A DNA stretch of 64,000 nucleotides from Leptospiraceae bacterium (GTDB lineage Bacteria > Spirochaetota > Leptospiria > Leptospirales > Leptospiraceae). A model generated the notes under the pieces. It was not told the origin of the DNA. It worked only from the letters and a program-made list of their open reading frames with translations, and searched no databases. The number at the start of each line of letters is the position of its first letter. The stretch's first letter is position 1. The stretch covers positions 1,040,001-1,104,000 of the forward strand of contig JABTUZ010000002.1 of the NCBI GenBank assembly GCA_015075105.1, given 5' to 3'. This document shows positions 7,683-16,302 of the stretch, piece after piece. Position numbers and translations under genes: made by a program.

Positions 7683-8723
7683 GGGATCTCCACAACCACA
7701 TACCACTCTCTTCTCAAAGACATATCACAAATCTACAAAGTCGCATTATCTGACGGTAACGAAAACTGGTGAGGGATAAAGATCGAGCAGGGAAATAAGG
7801 AGAGGGCTTCGTTTAGAGACAGGATTTTAAAAGAGCTGTCTCGTGATTTGAATAAAAAATTCGGGAAAGGATTTTCTGACCGGAATCTTCGTCACATGCG
7901 TAAATTTTATCAAATGTATGATGCACGGGAGATTCATCCGGAACTGAATTGGACTCATTATATACTATTGATGCTGGTTGAGGATTTCGGAGTGCGTTTA
8001 TCTCTGGAAAAGAAGGCTATCGAGGAATGCTTGACACCAGGTGAATTACGGAAATATATTGATAAAGCAATTTCGCGTCAAACCGGAAAAACAGGTGGTG
8101 AAAGTGCAGATGAGTCCCCTCACCTGCCCAACCGCCCAAGTGAGGGACAGGCAATAAAATCAGGGCTAAAACGCCCATTTCTGGGTCTTTACACCTACCG
8201 TGTTCTGCAAAATTTTTCTCAAGATTTTGCACACAGTATGCAAAATCTTGATCTCCGATTCAACGTTAAAATGGAGACGTTAGACGACACTGTAAAGCAC
8301 AAGGTTGGAGCTATTGTTAGAGTCTTGAGGAAGGGCAAAACTTATTCGTTTGAGTCAGGGGCTAATCTAAAGGAGCTTTACACTTACAAAGCTTATCTTG
8401 AGAAGGTCGTTGATGGGGATACGTTAGTCGTCAATATCGACTTAGGTTTTCGCATGTTTATTAAGCAGAGGTTGCGGTTGAGAGGATTGGATGCTCCTGA
8501 GCTGGGGACGAAACAAGGAGCTACAGCGAAAAAGTTTGTTGAGTCACGACTCAAGGATTTAAAGTTTTTGATTATTAAGACTCACGGGTCGGACAAGTAC
8601 GACAGGGATCTTGTGGATGTGTTTTATCTGAAAGGTGAGGCTGATGAAGAGGCTGTGATGAAAGGAGGAATTTTTTTGAATAACGAGATGATTGATGAAG
8701 GACTGGCTGGGGTTGTTGTCTGA
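7683..8723 (+). pseudogene. DUF1016-like N-terminal domain fused to thermonuclease (SNase) domain, 5' end broken
   Basis: The frame begins at the edge of the repeat array (STTTYHSLLKDISQIYKVAL), meets a TGA at 7770-7772 after NENW, and then runs open to 8723. The usable start may be the TTG at 7848. Residues after the stop (GNKERASFRDRILKELSRDL, FGKGFSDRNLRHMRKFYQMY) match the N-terminal domain of DUF1016/YhcG proteins. The C-terminal part is a staphylococcal-nuclease fold: YLEKVVDGDTLVVNIDLGF, LRLRGLDAPELGTKQG and SDKYDRDLVDVFY keep the expected Arg, Glu and Arg positions. The usual DUF1016 PDDEXK nuclease is replaced by this nuclease. The protein probably cut DNA in defence. The lost N-terminus and the stop make it a likely pseudogene, although the nuclease part is intact. 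Confidence 0.7.
8220..8250. repeat. Palindrome of a dispersed block shared with 55.3 kb
   Basis: CAAGATTTTGCA and TGCAAAATCTTG form a perfect 12-base stem with a 7-base loop inside the DUF1016-SNase gene. The surrounding ~85 bases (8206-8290), including the trailing ACGTTAGACGACA, resemble 55306-55392, where the block is non-coding. Confidence 0.6.
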
Positions 8724-8757
8724 ACTGTGATTTTTAGGATTAAAATAATGTTCCCGC

Positions 8758-8781
8758 AAGGACGCAATTAATTGCGTCCTT
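8758..8781. repeat. REP-like palindrome, possible terminator of the nuclease gene
   Basis: A perfect 24-base palindrome with core GACGCAATTAATTGCGTC lies 35 bases after the stop of the nuclease gene and is followed by TTACG. It has GCAAGG at one side and CCTTAC at the other, the same GTARGG...CCYTAC plan as the other palindromes in the island. It lacks a U-tract, so a role as terminator is only possible. Confidence 0.6.
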
Positions 8782-9121
8782 ACGAAACGTTAGGTGCAGA
8801 GCTTTGATGGACTAGCGTTAGGGATGTGTAGGGCTTGGTCGTCCAGCAACACTTTTGCTATTCTACAAAATATTTCTTTACAGGAAAATTTAAAGTGGTG
8901 CTGGAGGACGGTAGCGACAGCGAACCCCGTCCCTCACCAGTTTTTCTCGGTAGAATCGTTAACCAAATTGGTAAATCCTAAATCGTCCTTAACGATTTAG
9001 TGCAACAGGTATCGTCTAACTCATCTGAAAAATAAAAAGTGGTGAGGAAAAAAATAGAGCAGGGGAATAAGAAGATTTTGAAAAATTTACAAAATCTGTT
9101 TTAGAATGCGTTCTTAGTTTG
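8782..9121. other. Non-coding relic region with inverted repeats
   Basis: No gene is supported here. TCCAGCAACACTTT (8842-8855) pairs at 13 of 14 positions with AAAGTGGTGCTGGA (8892-8905). CTAAATCGT and ACGATTTAG form a perfect 9-base stem with a 5-base loop at 8978-9000. At 9044-9077 TGGTGAGG...ATAGAGCAGGGGAATAAG closely resembles 7767-7799 of the broken DUF1016 gene, so this is a second relic of the same family, with the same TGG TGA. Confidence 0.5.
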
Positions 9122-10057
9122 TTAGTCGTTAAGCATCATGTCTTGAGGCTCACTACAAAAAATATCTGTTTTATCATTTGTAAAAGGGTGGATGAACTCT
9201 AATCTATGTGAGTGGAGAAATTGTCTATGCCCTCCAGTTTTTTGAATATGCTCTTTTTTTAATCCAGACTCAATAAATTCTAAAAACACAGTTTCGTCTC
9301 GTCCATAAATTTTATCTCCTACTACTGGATACCCAAGAGAATGAAGAGTTGCACGAATTTGATGAATCCTGCCGGTTCTCGGGTAGGCAAGCAATTTTGA
9401 GATTGTACCTTTTTCTTCAATTTTTTCAAAATGAGTTTCACATCTTTTTGCTTTATCCTCGGTTGCAGTATTCAAAAATATTTTTTTCTTGATAACTTTT
9501 GAATTTATATCTTTGGATAAAAAACCAATAGCGGATAAGGCTTCGGGAAATTTTCCATAGACATAGACTATGTAAGTTTTTTTGATTTCTCTGTTTTGAA
9601 ATAATTTTTGAAGAGCACTCGCAGCCTTAACTGTTTTTCCAAACATTACTATTCCTGAAGTTTCACGATCTATTCGATTAACTAAATATAAATATTTATT
9701 ATAGTGGCTATTGAGTATTGAAGCAAGATTATTGTTTTTATAACGCCCTGATGGATGTACAGGTAAATTTCCGCTTTTATTAATACCGAGAAAAAATTCA
9801 TCTTCAAAAACTATTTGATATTTTCCATCTACCTCTCGTTCAATAATTTCAGTAGGAGTAAAAATAATCGTATCGGTTTCATTCAATAGATAAGAGACTT
9901 CTCTTGGAATGCCGGACACAGCTATATTTTGATTTTTAATTTCTCTTTGCCATTGCTCATAAGATAGGTAATTGAACTTCTGAGAAAGAAATACATCGAG
10001 TCGCTTTCCTGAGTCATTTGGGCCAATCTGATAAGAAAATTGCTCAATCTTGTTCAT
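9122..10057 (-). CDS. RluA-family pseudouridine synthase
   Basis: Enzymes of this family convert specific uridines in rRNA or tRNA to pseudouridine. The start chosen is the ATG at 10057 (MNKIEQFSYQIGPNDSGKRL), which overlaps the end of the upstream gene by 14 bases. An S4-like N-terminal region (SGKRLDVFLSQKFNYLSYEQ) precedes the catalytic domain, which carries LYLVNRIDRETSGIVMFGKT with the catalytic Asp of the HRIDRxTSG motif; the first residue is Asn instead of His. Other family motifs are AYPRTGRIHQIRATLHSLG and YPVVGDKIYG. The length (311 aa) is normal for RluA/RluD. The exact target cannot be read from the sequence. Confidence 0.9.
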   Translation of the reverse strand: MNKIEQFSYQIGPNDSGKRLDVFLSQKFNYLSYEQWQREIKNQNIAVSGIPREVSYLLNETDTIIFTPTEIIEREVDGKYQIVFEDEFFLGINKSGNLPVHPSGRYKNNNLASILNSHYNKYLYLVNRIDRETSGIVMFGKTVKAASALQKLFQNREIKKTYIVYVYGKFPEALSAIGFLSKDINSKVIKKKIFLNTATEDKAKRCETHFEKIEEKGTISKLLAYPRTGRIHQIRATLHSLGYPVVGDKIYGRDETVFLEFIESGLKKEHIQKTGGHRQFLHSHRLEFIHPFTNDKTDIFCSEPQDMMLND

Positions 10058-11147
10058 TTTCTTCAGCAGGTTCTGTTTCTGTTTGAGGAGATTTAGAAGC
10101 AAGGTAGCTTTCAAGCGATTTCATTTCATCTACCCTTGAAGGGTAAAACTCACACCCTAAACGGAATAACTTTTCTGTTGACTTTATATTTTTAATTACA
10201 GCTCGGTAAGAATTCCTCATATTTTGTGAAAACTGTAAATCAAATATAACAGTAGCCCCATTTGTAAAACTTCGATTCATCATTCTGGTAGGGGAATGCA
10301 AAAAACTTATACCATGTGAATTAAGATCAGATACTTCACAGATTTCTTTTGATTCTTGAAATATTCCGGTTTGTATAATTTCTTTTTTAACGGATGTAGC
10401 TAAAATATTTATTTCATTGAATGATTTTGTATCTAAACAATTTTCCCCAAAAACCTGAATATACCCCAGTGGAACGTAACCTTTATATTTCATGGGAATG
10501 GTGATTTCAGAAATAAATTTATCTTGTAGTTTTGCAATTTTTAGTATTTGTAGATATTCTTCATACGGAAACATATCATTTGGAATAGAATCTTTATCAT
10601 TTCTGTCTGGAATAAAAATTGGCCTGTCAAAACTCATCATCAATCGAAGACGATTGTCCATTTTGTCGGATAAATAAATATATCCATTCCCAAAAGTTTT
10701 TTTTAATTTCACTAAATTAGTCTGCAAGATAGATTCCATATTTTTATCATCAAATTTAAGTGCTTTTAATACATCTGACTGATTTATAATGTTCGTAACA
10801 AACACAGAATCAATACTTCCGTCTGGAAGTGAAATTCTTTCATTTCTTCTGACTGCCGGACCAATGATCATCCTATAAGGTTTTAATACTTCAACTCCAG
10901 AAACCTCATCTCCACCTACAAATAAAAATTCACCGATAATTAGATGGTTGTTGTGGACAATTGATAATTTTCTTTCTCTTGTGTTGAATGCAATTTTGGG
11001 TGAGCGAACAACAAGCCCTTGGGGGCGAAGAGCAATGATTTTAATTGGAAATTCACCGTGGTCAGTTAATATGCTAACGGGAACAATTCCAAATAAAGAA
11101 TTCACTACTTTATTTATACTTTCCGGGTCTGTCAGCTCTTTTTCCAT
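10044..11147 (-). CDS. PilZ-like protein resembling the Leptospira DUF1577 family
   Basis: The protein has 367 residues and no signal peptide or membrane segment. The N-terminal half contains IIALRPQGLVVRSPKIAFNT and YRMIIGPAVRRNERISLPDG, where the RRNER resembles the RxxxR start of a PilZ (cyclic-di-GMP binding) domain. The C-terminal half has a second beta-rich module with CEVSDLNSHGISFLHSPTRM, which resembles the D/NxSxxG element of PilZ, and ends in an acidic tail (ETEPAEENEQD). Leptospira encode similar proteins annotated as DUF1577, with which I associate this one by pattern only. The overlap with the downstream pseudouridine synthase suggests a two-gene unit. A role in cyclic-di-GMP signalling is an inference. 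Confidence 0.55.
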   Translation of the reverse strand: MEKELTDPESINKVVNSLFGIVPVSILTDHGEFPIKIIALRPQGLVVRSPKIAFNTRERKLSIVHNNHLIIGEFLFVGGDEVSGVEVLKPYRMIIGPAVRRNERISLPDGSIDSVFVTNIINQSDVLKALKFDDKNMESILQTNLVKLKKTFGNGYIYLSDKMDNRLRLMMSFDRPIFIPDRNDKDSIPNDMFPYEEYLQILKIAKLQDKFISEITIPMKYKGYVPLGYIQVFGENCLDTKSFNEINILATSVKKEIIQTGIFQESKEICEVSDLNSHGISFLHSPTRMMNRSFTNGATVIFDLQFSQNMRNSYRAVIKNIKSTEKLFRLGCEFYPSRVDEMKSLESYLASKSPQTETEPAEENEQD

Positions 11148-11258
11148 AAACTAAATGTATATTATAATTTTAATTTTTAAAAATTAAAGTCTTTTTTGTG
11201 CGAATTTTATGAAATTTTTGTGACGAGTTGTATGTTGTATTTTCTCAGTAATTTTATT

Positions 11259-11720
11259 TTACTTTGGCTTTTGTCGTTTTAGTCTATCGTAGCGGATTGT
11301 TTTTCTCTTGGAAAGGTAAGCTCCCCCCGCAATCGTGGTTACCGGGGTGGGAACTCCATTCTCGAAGAATCTGCTGGGGAGAATTATGTCCCATTCGGCA
11401 AGGTCAAGCACCAACAGAAGAGTAAAAAGAGCGGTCTTTGTGGTACCAAGCCAGTCTGCAAGAATCCCCAATTCAATCCAGTCCTCGTTATTTGGGGTAA
11501 AATTCTTCTTCTGCAAATTTTGCCCGACCTCTTGATACGCTTTCTTTACCCTCTCCATCTTCTCAAAAGTCCCCCAAAGAATCACATTTCTGTATCTGTT
11601 CAGCAATGCGTGCAAATATTTTCGTCTCGAAAACCCCGTCGTTCTTCTATTGAACTCGTCCATATATTTTGCTGGAACAAGCAAGCTCGATTGGGTTTCT
11701 GTAAATTTTTGTGGGTTCAT
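11259..11720 (-). CDS. DUF1564 family protein, copy A
   Basis: DUF1564 is a paralogous family expanded in Leptospira with unknown function. The 153-residue protein shows the family core: SSLLVPAKYMDEFNRRTTGF, SRRKYLHALLNRYRNVILWG, NFTPNNEDWIELGILADWLG and TTKTALFTLLLVLDLAEWD. The ADWLGTTKTALF part resembles a ribbon-helix-helix or HTH segment, which could mean DNA binding. A good AAGGAG precedes the ATG (ATTTCTCCTTAA on the plus strand). An almost identical copy lies at 39648-40130, and both share a repeat-rich upstream region. Confidence 0.8.
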   Translation of the reverse strand: MNPQKFTETQSSLLVPAKYMDEFNRRTTGFSRRKYLHALLNRYRNVILWGTFEKMERVKKAYQEVGQNLQKKNFTPNNEDWIELGILADWLGTTKTALFTLLLVLDLAEWDIILPSRFFENGVPTPVTTIAGGAYLSKRKTIRYDRLKRQKPK

Positions 11721-12374
11721 AAATTTCTCCTTAAAGTAAAATTTTCTGCTCTCCTTTATAAGGTAAAAAAAGTTTGCTTTAGAAAAAAAATTTTATCGTT
11801 TTTTTAGAAATTTTTTTAACTTTTACAGAAAAAGTCCCAATTCTGTACAAAAGGCGTAATCTCTTGAAATCCCCTAAAACGATGGAGTTCCCATATTTTT
11901 GCATAAAAGGTTCACAATTGGTATAAAACATGCACTTTACTTAAAAGAGTGGAGATCCCATATTTTCACACGAAAAGTGCAAAAACTACACTAAACGCGA
12001 AATTTCAAAAACTCTACTAAAGCTCAAAACCTCATCCTAAAAGATAAACGTATTTGCAAAGATTCTACCTCCACTATTTCCGACCTCAGACTTCCGTTAT
12101 CAGTCCTCTGAATTGGAGATCCCATATTTTTGCATAAAAGGTGAACAATTGGTATAAAGCATGCACTTTACTGAAAAAGATGGAGTTCCCACATTTTTGC
12201 GTGAAAAGTGAACAATTGGTATAAAACATGCACTTTACTGAAAAGAGTGGAGATCCCACATTTTTGCACGAAAAGTCCCAAAACTGCACCAGAAGTGTAG
12301 TTTCCAAATATACAGCAAAAGCAATCAAAATAAACAATTGACTACAAATATATAAGGCTAAAAAAATTACATTT
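11721..12374. repeat. Repeat-rich intergenic region with 67-bp units (copy A)
   Basis: No gene is supported here. Units beginning TGGAGWTCCCAYATTTTTGC start at 11883, 11950, 12114, 12181 and 12248, so neighbours are 67 bases apart. Each unit also contains AATTGGTATAAA and CATGCACTTTACTGAAAAGA. The last unit of the first group (11950-12016) merges into ACACGAAAAGTGCAAAA. The two groups are separated by 12017-12113. The same units occur beside the second DUF1564 copy (40293 and 40360). Reading frames that cross the units on the minus strand look like chance. Confidence 0.8.
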
Positions 12375-13304
12375 ATGAAAAGAATAGTAATACTGAATCC
12401 TAAAAGTAAACATGGTCATGCTCAGAAAGTTTTTGAATCTAAGAAAAAAGAGTTAATAAATGATTTGGGTGAGTTTACAATATACTATACTACAGGTCCT
12501 AAAGATTGTACTGAAAAAGTCAGAAATGTTTTATTGAAGAAAGAATTCGATCAAATACTCATTGCTGGTGGGGACGGGTCTGTAAATGAAGCTGTAAACG
12601 GATATTTTCAAGACGGGAAAGCTATTAAAACTAAAATTCCAATAGGGATCATAAATTTAGGTACAGGTGGGGATTTTATAAAATCTGTTGAAAAAAAATC
12701 GAAGGGTTATAAAGAAGCACTTATAAAAAATACCTATAGGATGATCGATTGTGGTGTGACAACCCTCGACAAAACTAAGGATCCAATTTATTTTATAAAT
12801 ATTTCTTCTATAGGGATGGGTGGAGAAGTAAATCGTCAACTGAAAGAATCTTCCTTTCAGATGGGTATAGCCGCTTACTTTTACCACACTTTAAGCGTAT
12901 TGTATAAGTATGATCCACCAAATTGTAAAATTAAATATAGGTCTCCCGATGGTAAGTGGAATGAATTTGAGTTCGGCTTGACAAATTTATTCGTTTGTAA
13001 CTCGGAATACAATGGTGGTGGTATGTGGTGGGCTCCAAAAGCAAACTTTGAAGACGGGGTCTTCGATATTGTGCTTGTATCAAAAGTTCCTAAATTAAAA
13101 CTAGTTGCTACCTCTCACAAGGTATATACAGGCAAGGTAAGCTCTATGCCCGGGGTAAAAGAGTTTCAAGCAACTGAAGTCTTGGTTATACCCGAAAGAA
13201 CTGTATCTCAAGAGATTGACGGAGAAGTGAGAGAAATTGATTTTCTAAAAAAGCACGATTTTTATTTTAAAATTCTACCAAAATCAATTCCAGTTATAAT
13301 GTAA
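12375..13304 (+). CDS. Diacylglycerol/lipid kinase family protein (DagK/YegS/LCB5 type)
   Basis: The family transfers phosphate from ATP to diacylglycerol or related lipids at the cytoplasmic face of the membrane. The 309-residue protein starts with IVILNPKSKHGHAQK and has the nucleotide-binding motif DQILIAGGDGSVNEAVNG (about 60-75) and GIINLGTGGDFIKSV, where typical members have GTxNDFA. The C-terminal half has the beta-sandwich with NSEYNGGGMWWAPKANFEDG and QEIDGEVREI near the end, all expected. No transmembrane segment. The promoter region is short, after the 67-bp repeats. Substrate cannot be told. Confidence 0.85.
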   Translation: MKRIVILNPKSKHGHAQKVFESKKKELINDLGEFTIYYTTGPKDCTEKVRNVLLKKEFDQILIAGGDGSVNEAVNGYFQDGKAIKTKIPIGIINLGTGGDFIKSVEKKSKGYKEALIKNTYRMIDCGVTTLDKTKDPIYFINISSIGMGGEVNRQLKESSFQMGIAAYFYHTLSVLYKYDPPNCKIKYRSPDGKWNEFEFGLTNLFVCNSEYNGGGMWWAPKANFEDGVFDIVLVSKVPKLKLVATSHKVYTGKVSSMPGVKEFQATEVLVIPERTVSQEIDGEVREIDFLKKHDFYFKILPKSIPVIM

Positions 13305-13384
13305 ATTGGCTGTAACTAAAATTTTACTTTTAAGAAAATAGTCAAAAAATATCAAGGTAGGCGTAATTTGTAAATGAGGGGAAT

Positions 13385-14776
13385 ATGAGTAAAAGAATAG
13401 AAACAGACTCAATGGGAGAAATCGAAGTTGACTCTTCTAAATATTGGGGAGCACAAACCGAAAGGTCATTACACCATTTTCATATAGGTACAGATAAGTT
13501 TCCAAGAGAGATGATAAGGGCCTTGGGTATTTTAAAAAAATCGGCAGCGATCGTAAATTCGGAGCTTGGAATTTTACCCAAAGAGAAATGTGAATTAATT
13601 GTGAAAGCTTCTGACGAAGTGATTTCTGGGAAGTTAGACGAGCATTTTCCTTTATCGATTTGGCAGACAGGTTCTGGCACTCAAACCAATATGAACGCGA
13701 ATGAGGTGATTTCCAATAGAGCAATAGAGATTTCTGGTGGTGTGATGGGAACTAAAAAGCCAATTCATCCAAACGACGATGTAAACAAAGCCCAAAGTTC
13801 AAACGATACATTCCCAACAGCAATGCACATTGCAACTGCCGAGCAATTGATGAAGAAACTGATTCCCGCAGTAAAAATTTTAAGAGATACCCTTAAAACT
13901 AAATCAGAAAAATTTAAAGATATAATTAAAATTGGAAGAACCCATTTACAAGATGCGACCCCTCTTACCTTAGGTCAGGAATTTTCCGGTTATGTTCAAC
14001 AACTTACTTATGGAATAAAGAGGATAGAAAAAGTACTTCCTTCTGTTTACAGACTTGCGTTAGGCGGAACTGCTGTCGGTACTGGTTTAAACACCCATCC
14101 TGATTTTGCTGTAAAAGCTGCGAAGCAGATCGCAAAAGAAACCGGTCTTGACTTTATAACTGCCGAGAATAAATTTGAAAGTTTAGCTGCACACGATTCT
14201 TTAGTGGAGGTTAGTGGAGTACTAAAGACCTTGGCAAGCTCACTTATGAAGATTGCAAACGACATTCGTTGGTTGGCATCTGGGCCTAGATGTGGGATTG
14301 GTGAGATTATAATTCCTGAAAACGAGCCCGGCTCATCTATTATGCCTGGCAAGGTAAATCCTACTCAGTCTGAGGCAATGACAATGGTTGCAAGCCAAGT
14401 AATAGCCAATGATGTTGCGGTAAACATTGGAGGTGCATCGGGGAATTTTGAATTGAATGTTTTTAAGCCTTTGATAATTTTTAATGTGTTAAATTCTATT
14501 CGATTGCTATCAGACTCTTGCGTGTGTTTTGAAGAATTTTGTGCAAGGGGGATAGAGCCTGCTAAAGAAAAAATTGACTACAATTTACACAATTCTTTGA
14601 TGCTTGTAACTGCGCTAAACCCACATATTGGTTACGACAATGCAGCTAAAATCGCAAAGACTGCTCACAAAGATAATTCTACTCTTTTAGAAGCCGGTAA
14701 AAAACTTGGCTTACTCGATGAGAAAAAATTTAATGAGTGGGTTCGTCCCGAAAAAATGATTCAGCCCGGTTTATAA
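13385..14776 (+). CDS. fumC: Fumarate hydratase class II
   Basis: FumC interconverts fumarate and malate in the TCA cycle as a cytoplasmic homotetramer. The 463-residue length is normal. The family signature [20 protein letters not shown] is present, as are [38 protein letters not shown] and the N-terminal [20 protein letters not shown]. The active-site Ser in GSSxMPxKxN and the His in [17 protein letters not shown] are kept. A GAGGGG sequence five bases before the ATG supports the start. Downstream, glpK converges with a gap of 24 bases. Confidence 0.97.
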   Translation: MSKRIETDSMGEIEVDSSKYWGAQTERSLHHFHIGTDKFPREMIRALGILKKSAAIVNSELGILPKEKCELIVKASDEVISGKLDEHFPLSIWQTGSGTQTNMNANEVISNRAIEISGGVMGTKKPIHPNDDVNKAQSSNDTFPTAMHIATAEQLMKKLIPAVKILRDTLKTKSEKFKDIIKIGRTHLQDATPLTLGQEFSGYVQQLTYGIKRIEKVLPSVYRLALGGTAVGTGLNTHPDFAVKAAKQIAKETGLDFITAENKFESLAAHDSLVEVSGVLKTLASSLMKIANDIRWLASGPRCGIGEIIIPENEPGSSIMPGKVNPTQSEAMTMVASQVIANDVAVNIGGASGNFELNVFKPLIIFNVLNSIRLLSDSCVCFEEFCARGIEPAKEKIDYNLHNSLMLVTALNPHIGYDNAAKIAKTAHKDNSTLLEAGKKLGLLDEKKFNEWVRPEKMIQPGL

Positions 14777-14800
14777 AATTAGGCTTGAGGGAAAACCTTT

Positions 14801-16288
14801 TTAGGTACTTTTTGTTCTGGAGATTCCCCTTTCCCATTTTTTTAGCTCTTTTTCTCTATCTTCAATTTTCATTTTAGGCTTGAAAATTGTGGACTTAGTT
14901 TCATTTTTCTTAAGCGAACTCACTGAAGTATAAAACCCTGTCTCTATCCCTGCGAGGTAGGCTGCACCGAGCACAGTAGTATCTACATTAGCAGGGCGAA
15001 TCACTTCTTTTCCGAGAATATCAGATTGAAATTGCATGAGGTATGAGTTAGAAGTTGCTCCACCATCTACCCTGAGCATTTTTAGGGGTTTTCCTATATC
15101 GTTTTCCATTGCTTTTACAAGGTCATAAGATTGAAGTGCAATAGATTTTAGTGCAGCTCTTGTGATTTGAGCAGGCGTAGTGTCTCTGGATAAACCAAAA
15201 ATTGCACCTCTAGCATCCATATCCCAGTGTGGAGCACCAAGGCCTGCAAAAGCCGGAACGAACACTAAGTCGTCTTCTGTTTTTAGGGATTGAATAATCT
15301 TTTCGGTGTCTTTGGAGTTTTTGAAAAATTTTAAATTATCTCTTAAAAATTGTACTACAGCCCCTCCTATAAATACAGAGCCTTCCAATGCGTAAACAGT
15401 GCTTCCATCCGGGCCACAAGCGAGAGTAGTCAAAAGTCCAGATTTAGAAATTTTAAATTCATTTCCGGTATTGAATAATAAAAAACACCCTGTCCCATAA
15501 GTATTTTTTGCCTCTCCTACCTCAGTACACAATTGACCAAAAAGTGCACCTTGTTGATCGCCTACAAGTGAAGAAATCGGAATTCCATCAGGGAGGTTTT
15601 TCACCCCTTTAGTTTTACCGAATAAAAACTTAGAGTTGTGAGCTTCTGGTAAGATTGTAGATGGGAGATTTAGAATTTTCAGCAAGTCCTTGTCCCATTC
15701 TTTTTTTTCAATATTAAAAATTAGAGTTCGGGATGCGTTAGTGTGGTCTGTTTTGTGAGATGTGCATTTCGTCAGTCTGTACAGTAAGTAAGTGTCAATT
15801 GTACCAAATAAAATTTCTCCTCTATCTGCTTTTTCTCTTGCGCCTTTTACGTTGTCTAAAATCCACTTGATCTTTGTGCCGCTAAAGTATGCGTCCAAAA
15901 CAAGCCCTGTTTTATTTCTGAAAGTCTCTTCAAATCCTTGTTTTTTTAATTCCTGACAATAGGAAGAAGTCCTTCTGCACTGCCAAACAATTGCTTTGTG
16001 AATTGGTTTTCCTGATTTTTTATCGAATAGTACTGTAGTCTCTCTTTGGTTTGTAATTCCGATTGCGACTGCATTTTGAGGTTTAAGTTTCCCTTTTTTA
16101 ATTGCAGCCGAGATGAGCTTTTCGGTTTTAGACCAAATTTCTTCTGCGTCGTGCTCTACCCAACTTGGCTTTGGAAAATATTGTTTAAACTCTTCGTAAG
16201 CACTTGATATTACTTTCCCTTTTTTATCAAAGCAAAAAGTTCTAATCCCTGTAGTACCTGCATCTATTCCTAAAATATATTCACTCAT
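14801..16288 (-). CDS. glpK: Glycerol kinase
   Basis: GlpK phosphorylates glycerol to sn-glycerol-3-phosphate with ATP in the cytoplasm. The 495-residue protein is of standard length in the FGGY family. It begins with the phosphate-binding motif YILGIDAGTTGIRTFCFDKK. It has AIGITNQRETTVLFDKKSGK, AIVWQCRRTSSYCQELKKQG and the late signature MLRVDGGATSNSYLMQFQSD. No defect is seen. The gene is immediately downstream of the MBL hydrolase on the same strand (gap 14 bases). Leptospira-type organisms use long-chain fatty acids and glycerol, which fits, but the neighbouring transport genes are not in the window. Confidence 0.97.
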   Translation of the reverse strand: MSEYILGIDAGTTGIRTFCFDKKGKVISSAYEEFKQYFPKPSWVEHDAEEIWSKTEKLISAAIKKGKLKPQNAVAIGITNQRETTVLFDKKSGKPIHKAIVWQCRRTSSYCQELKKQGFEETFRNKTGLVLDAYFSGTKIKWILDNVKGAREKADRGEILFGTIDTYLLYRLTKCTSHKTDHTNASRTLIFNIEKKEWDKDLLKILNLPSTILPEAHNSKFLFGKTKGVKNLPDGIPISSLVGDQQGALFGQLCTEVGEAKNTYGTGCFLLFNTGNEFKISKSGLLTTLACGPDGSTVYALEGSVFIGGAVVQFLRDNLKFFKNSKDTEKIIQSLKTEDDLVFVPAFAGLGAPHWDMDARGAIFGLSRDTTPAQITRAALKSIALQSYDLVKAMENDIGKPLKMLRVDGGATSNSYLMQFQSDILGKEVIRPANVDTTVLGAAYLAGIETGFYTSVSSLKKNETKSTIFKPKMKIEDREKELKKWERGISRTKST

Positions 16289-16302
16289 GTTGTACTCCTA
16301 TA

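Noticed and set aside
7426-7701. Minus-strand open frames with TVPYIITVPYIII-type hexapeptides across the second array
   Set aside because: Any 18-bp array gives an endless hexapeptide in one or more frames. There is no start signal, and the frame crosses the 3' end of hsdR.
7770-7772. TGA read as tryptophan or selenocysteine in the DUF1016 gene
   Set aside because: Other genes here use TGA as a normal stop, and there is no sign of a selenocysteine element. A lesion is simpler.
11883-12290. CRISPR-like reading of the 67-bp units
   Set aside because: The whole 67-base unit is repeated, including the part that would be a spacer.
12086-12337. Minus-strand 83-codon frame
   Set aside because: It reads through the 67-bp repeats and has repetitive, unlikely protein sequence (FYTNCSLFTQKCG and FYAKIWDL).
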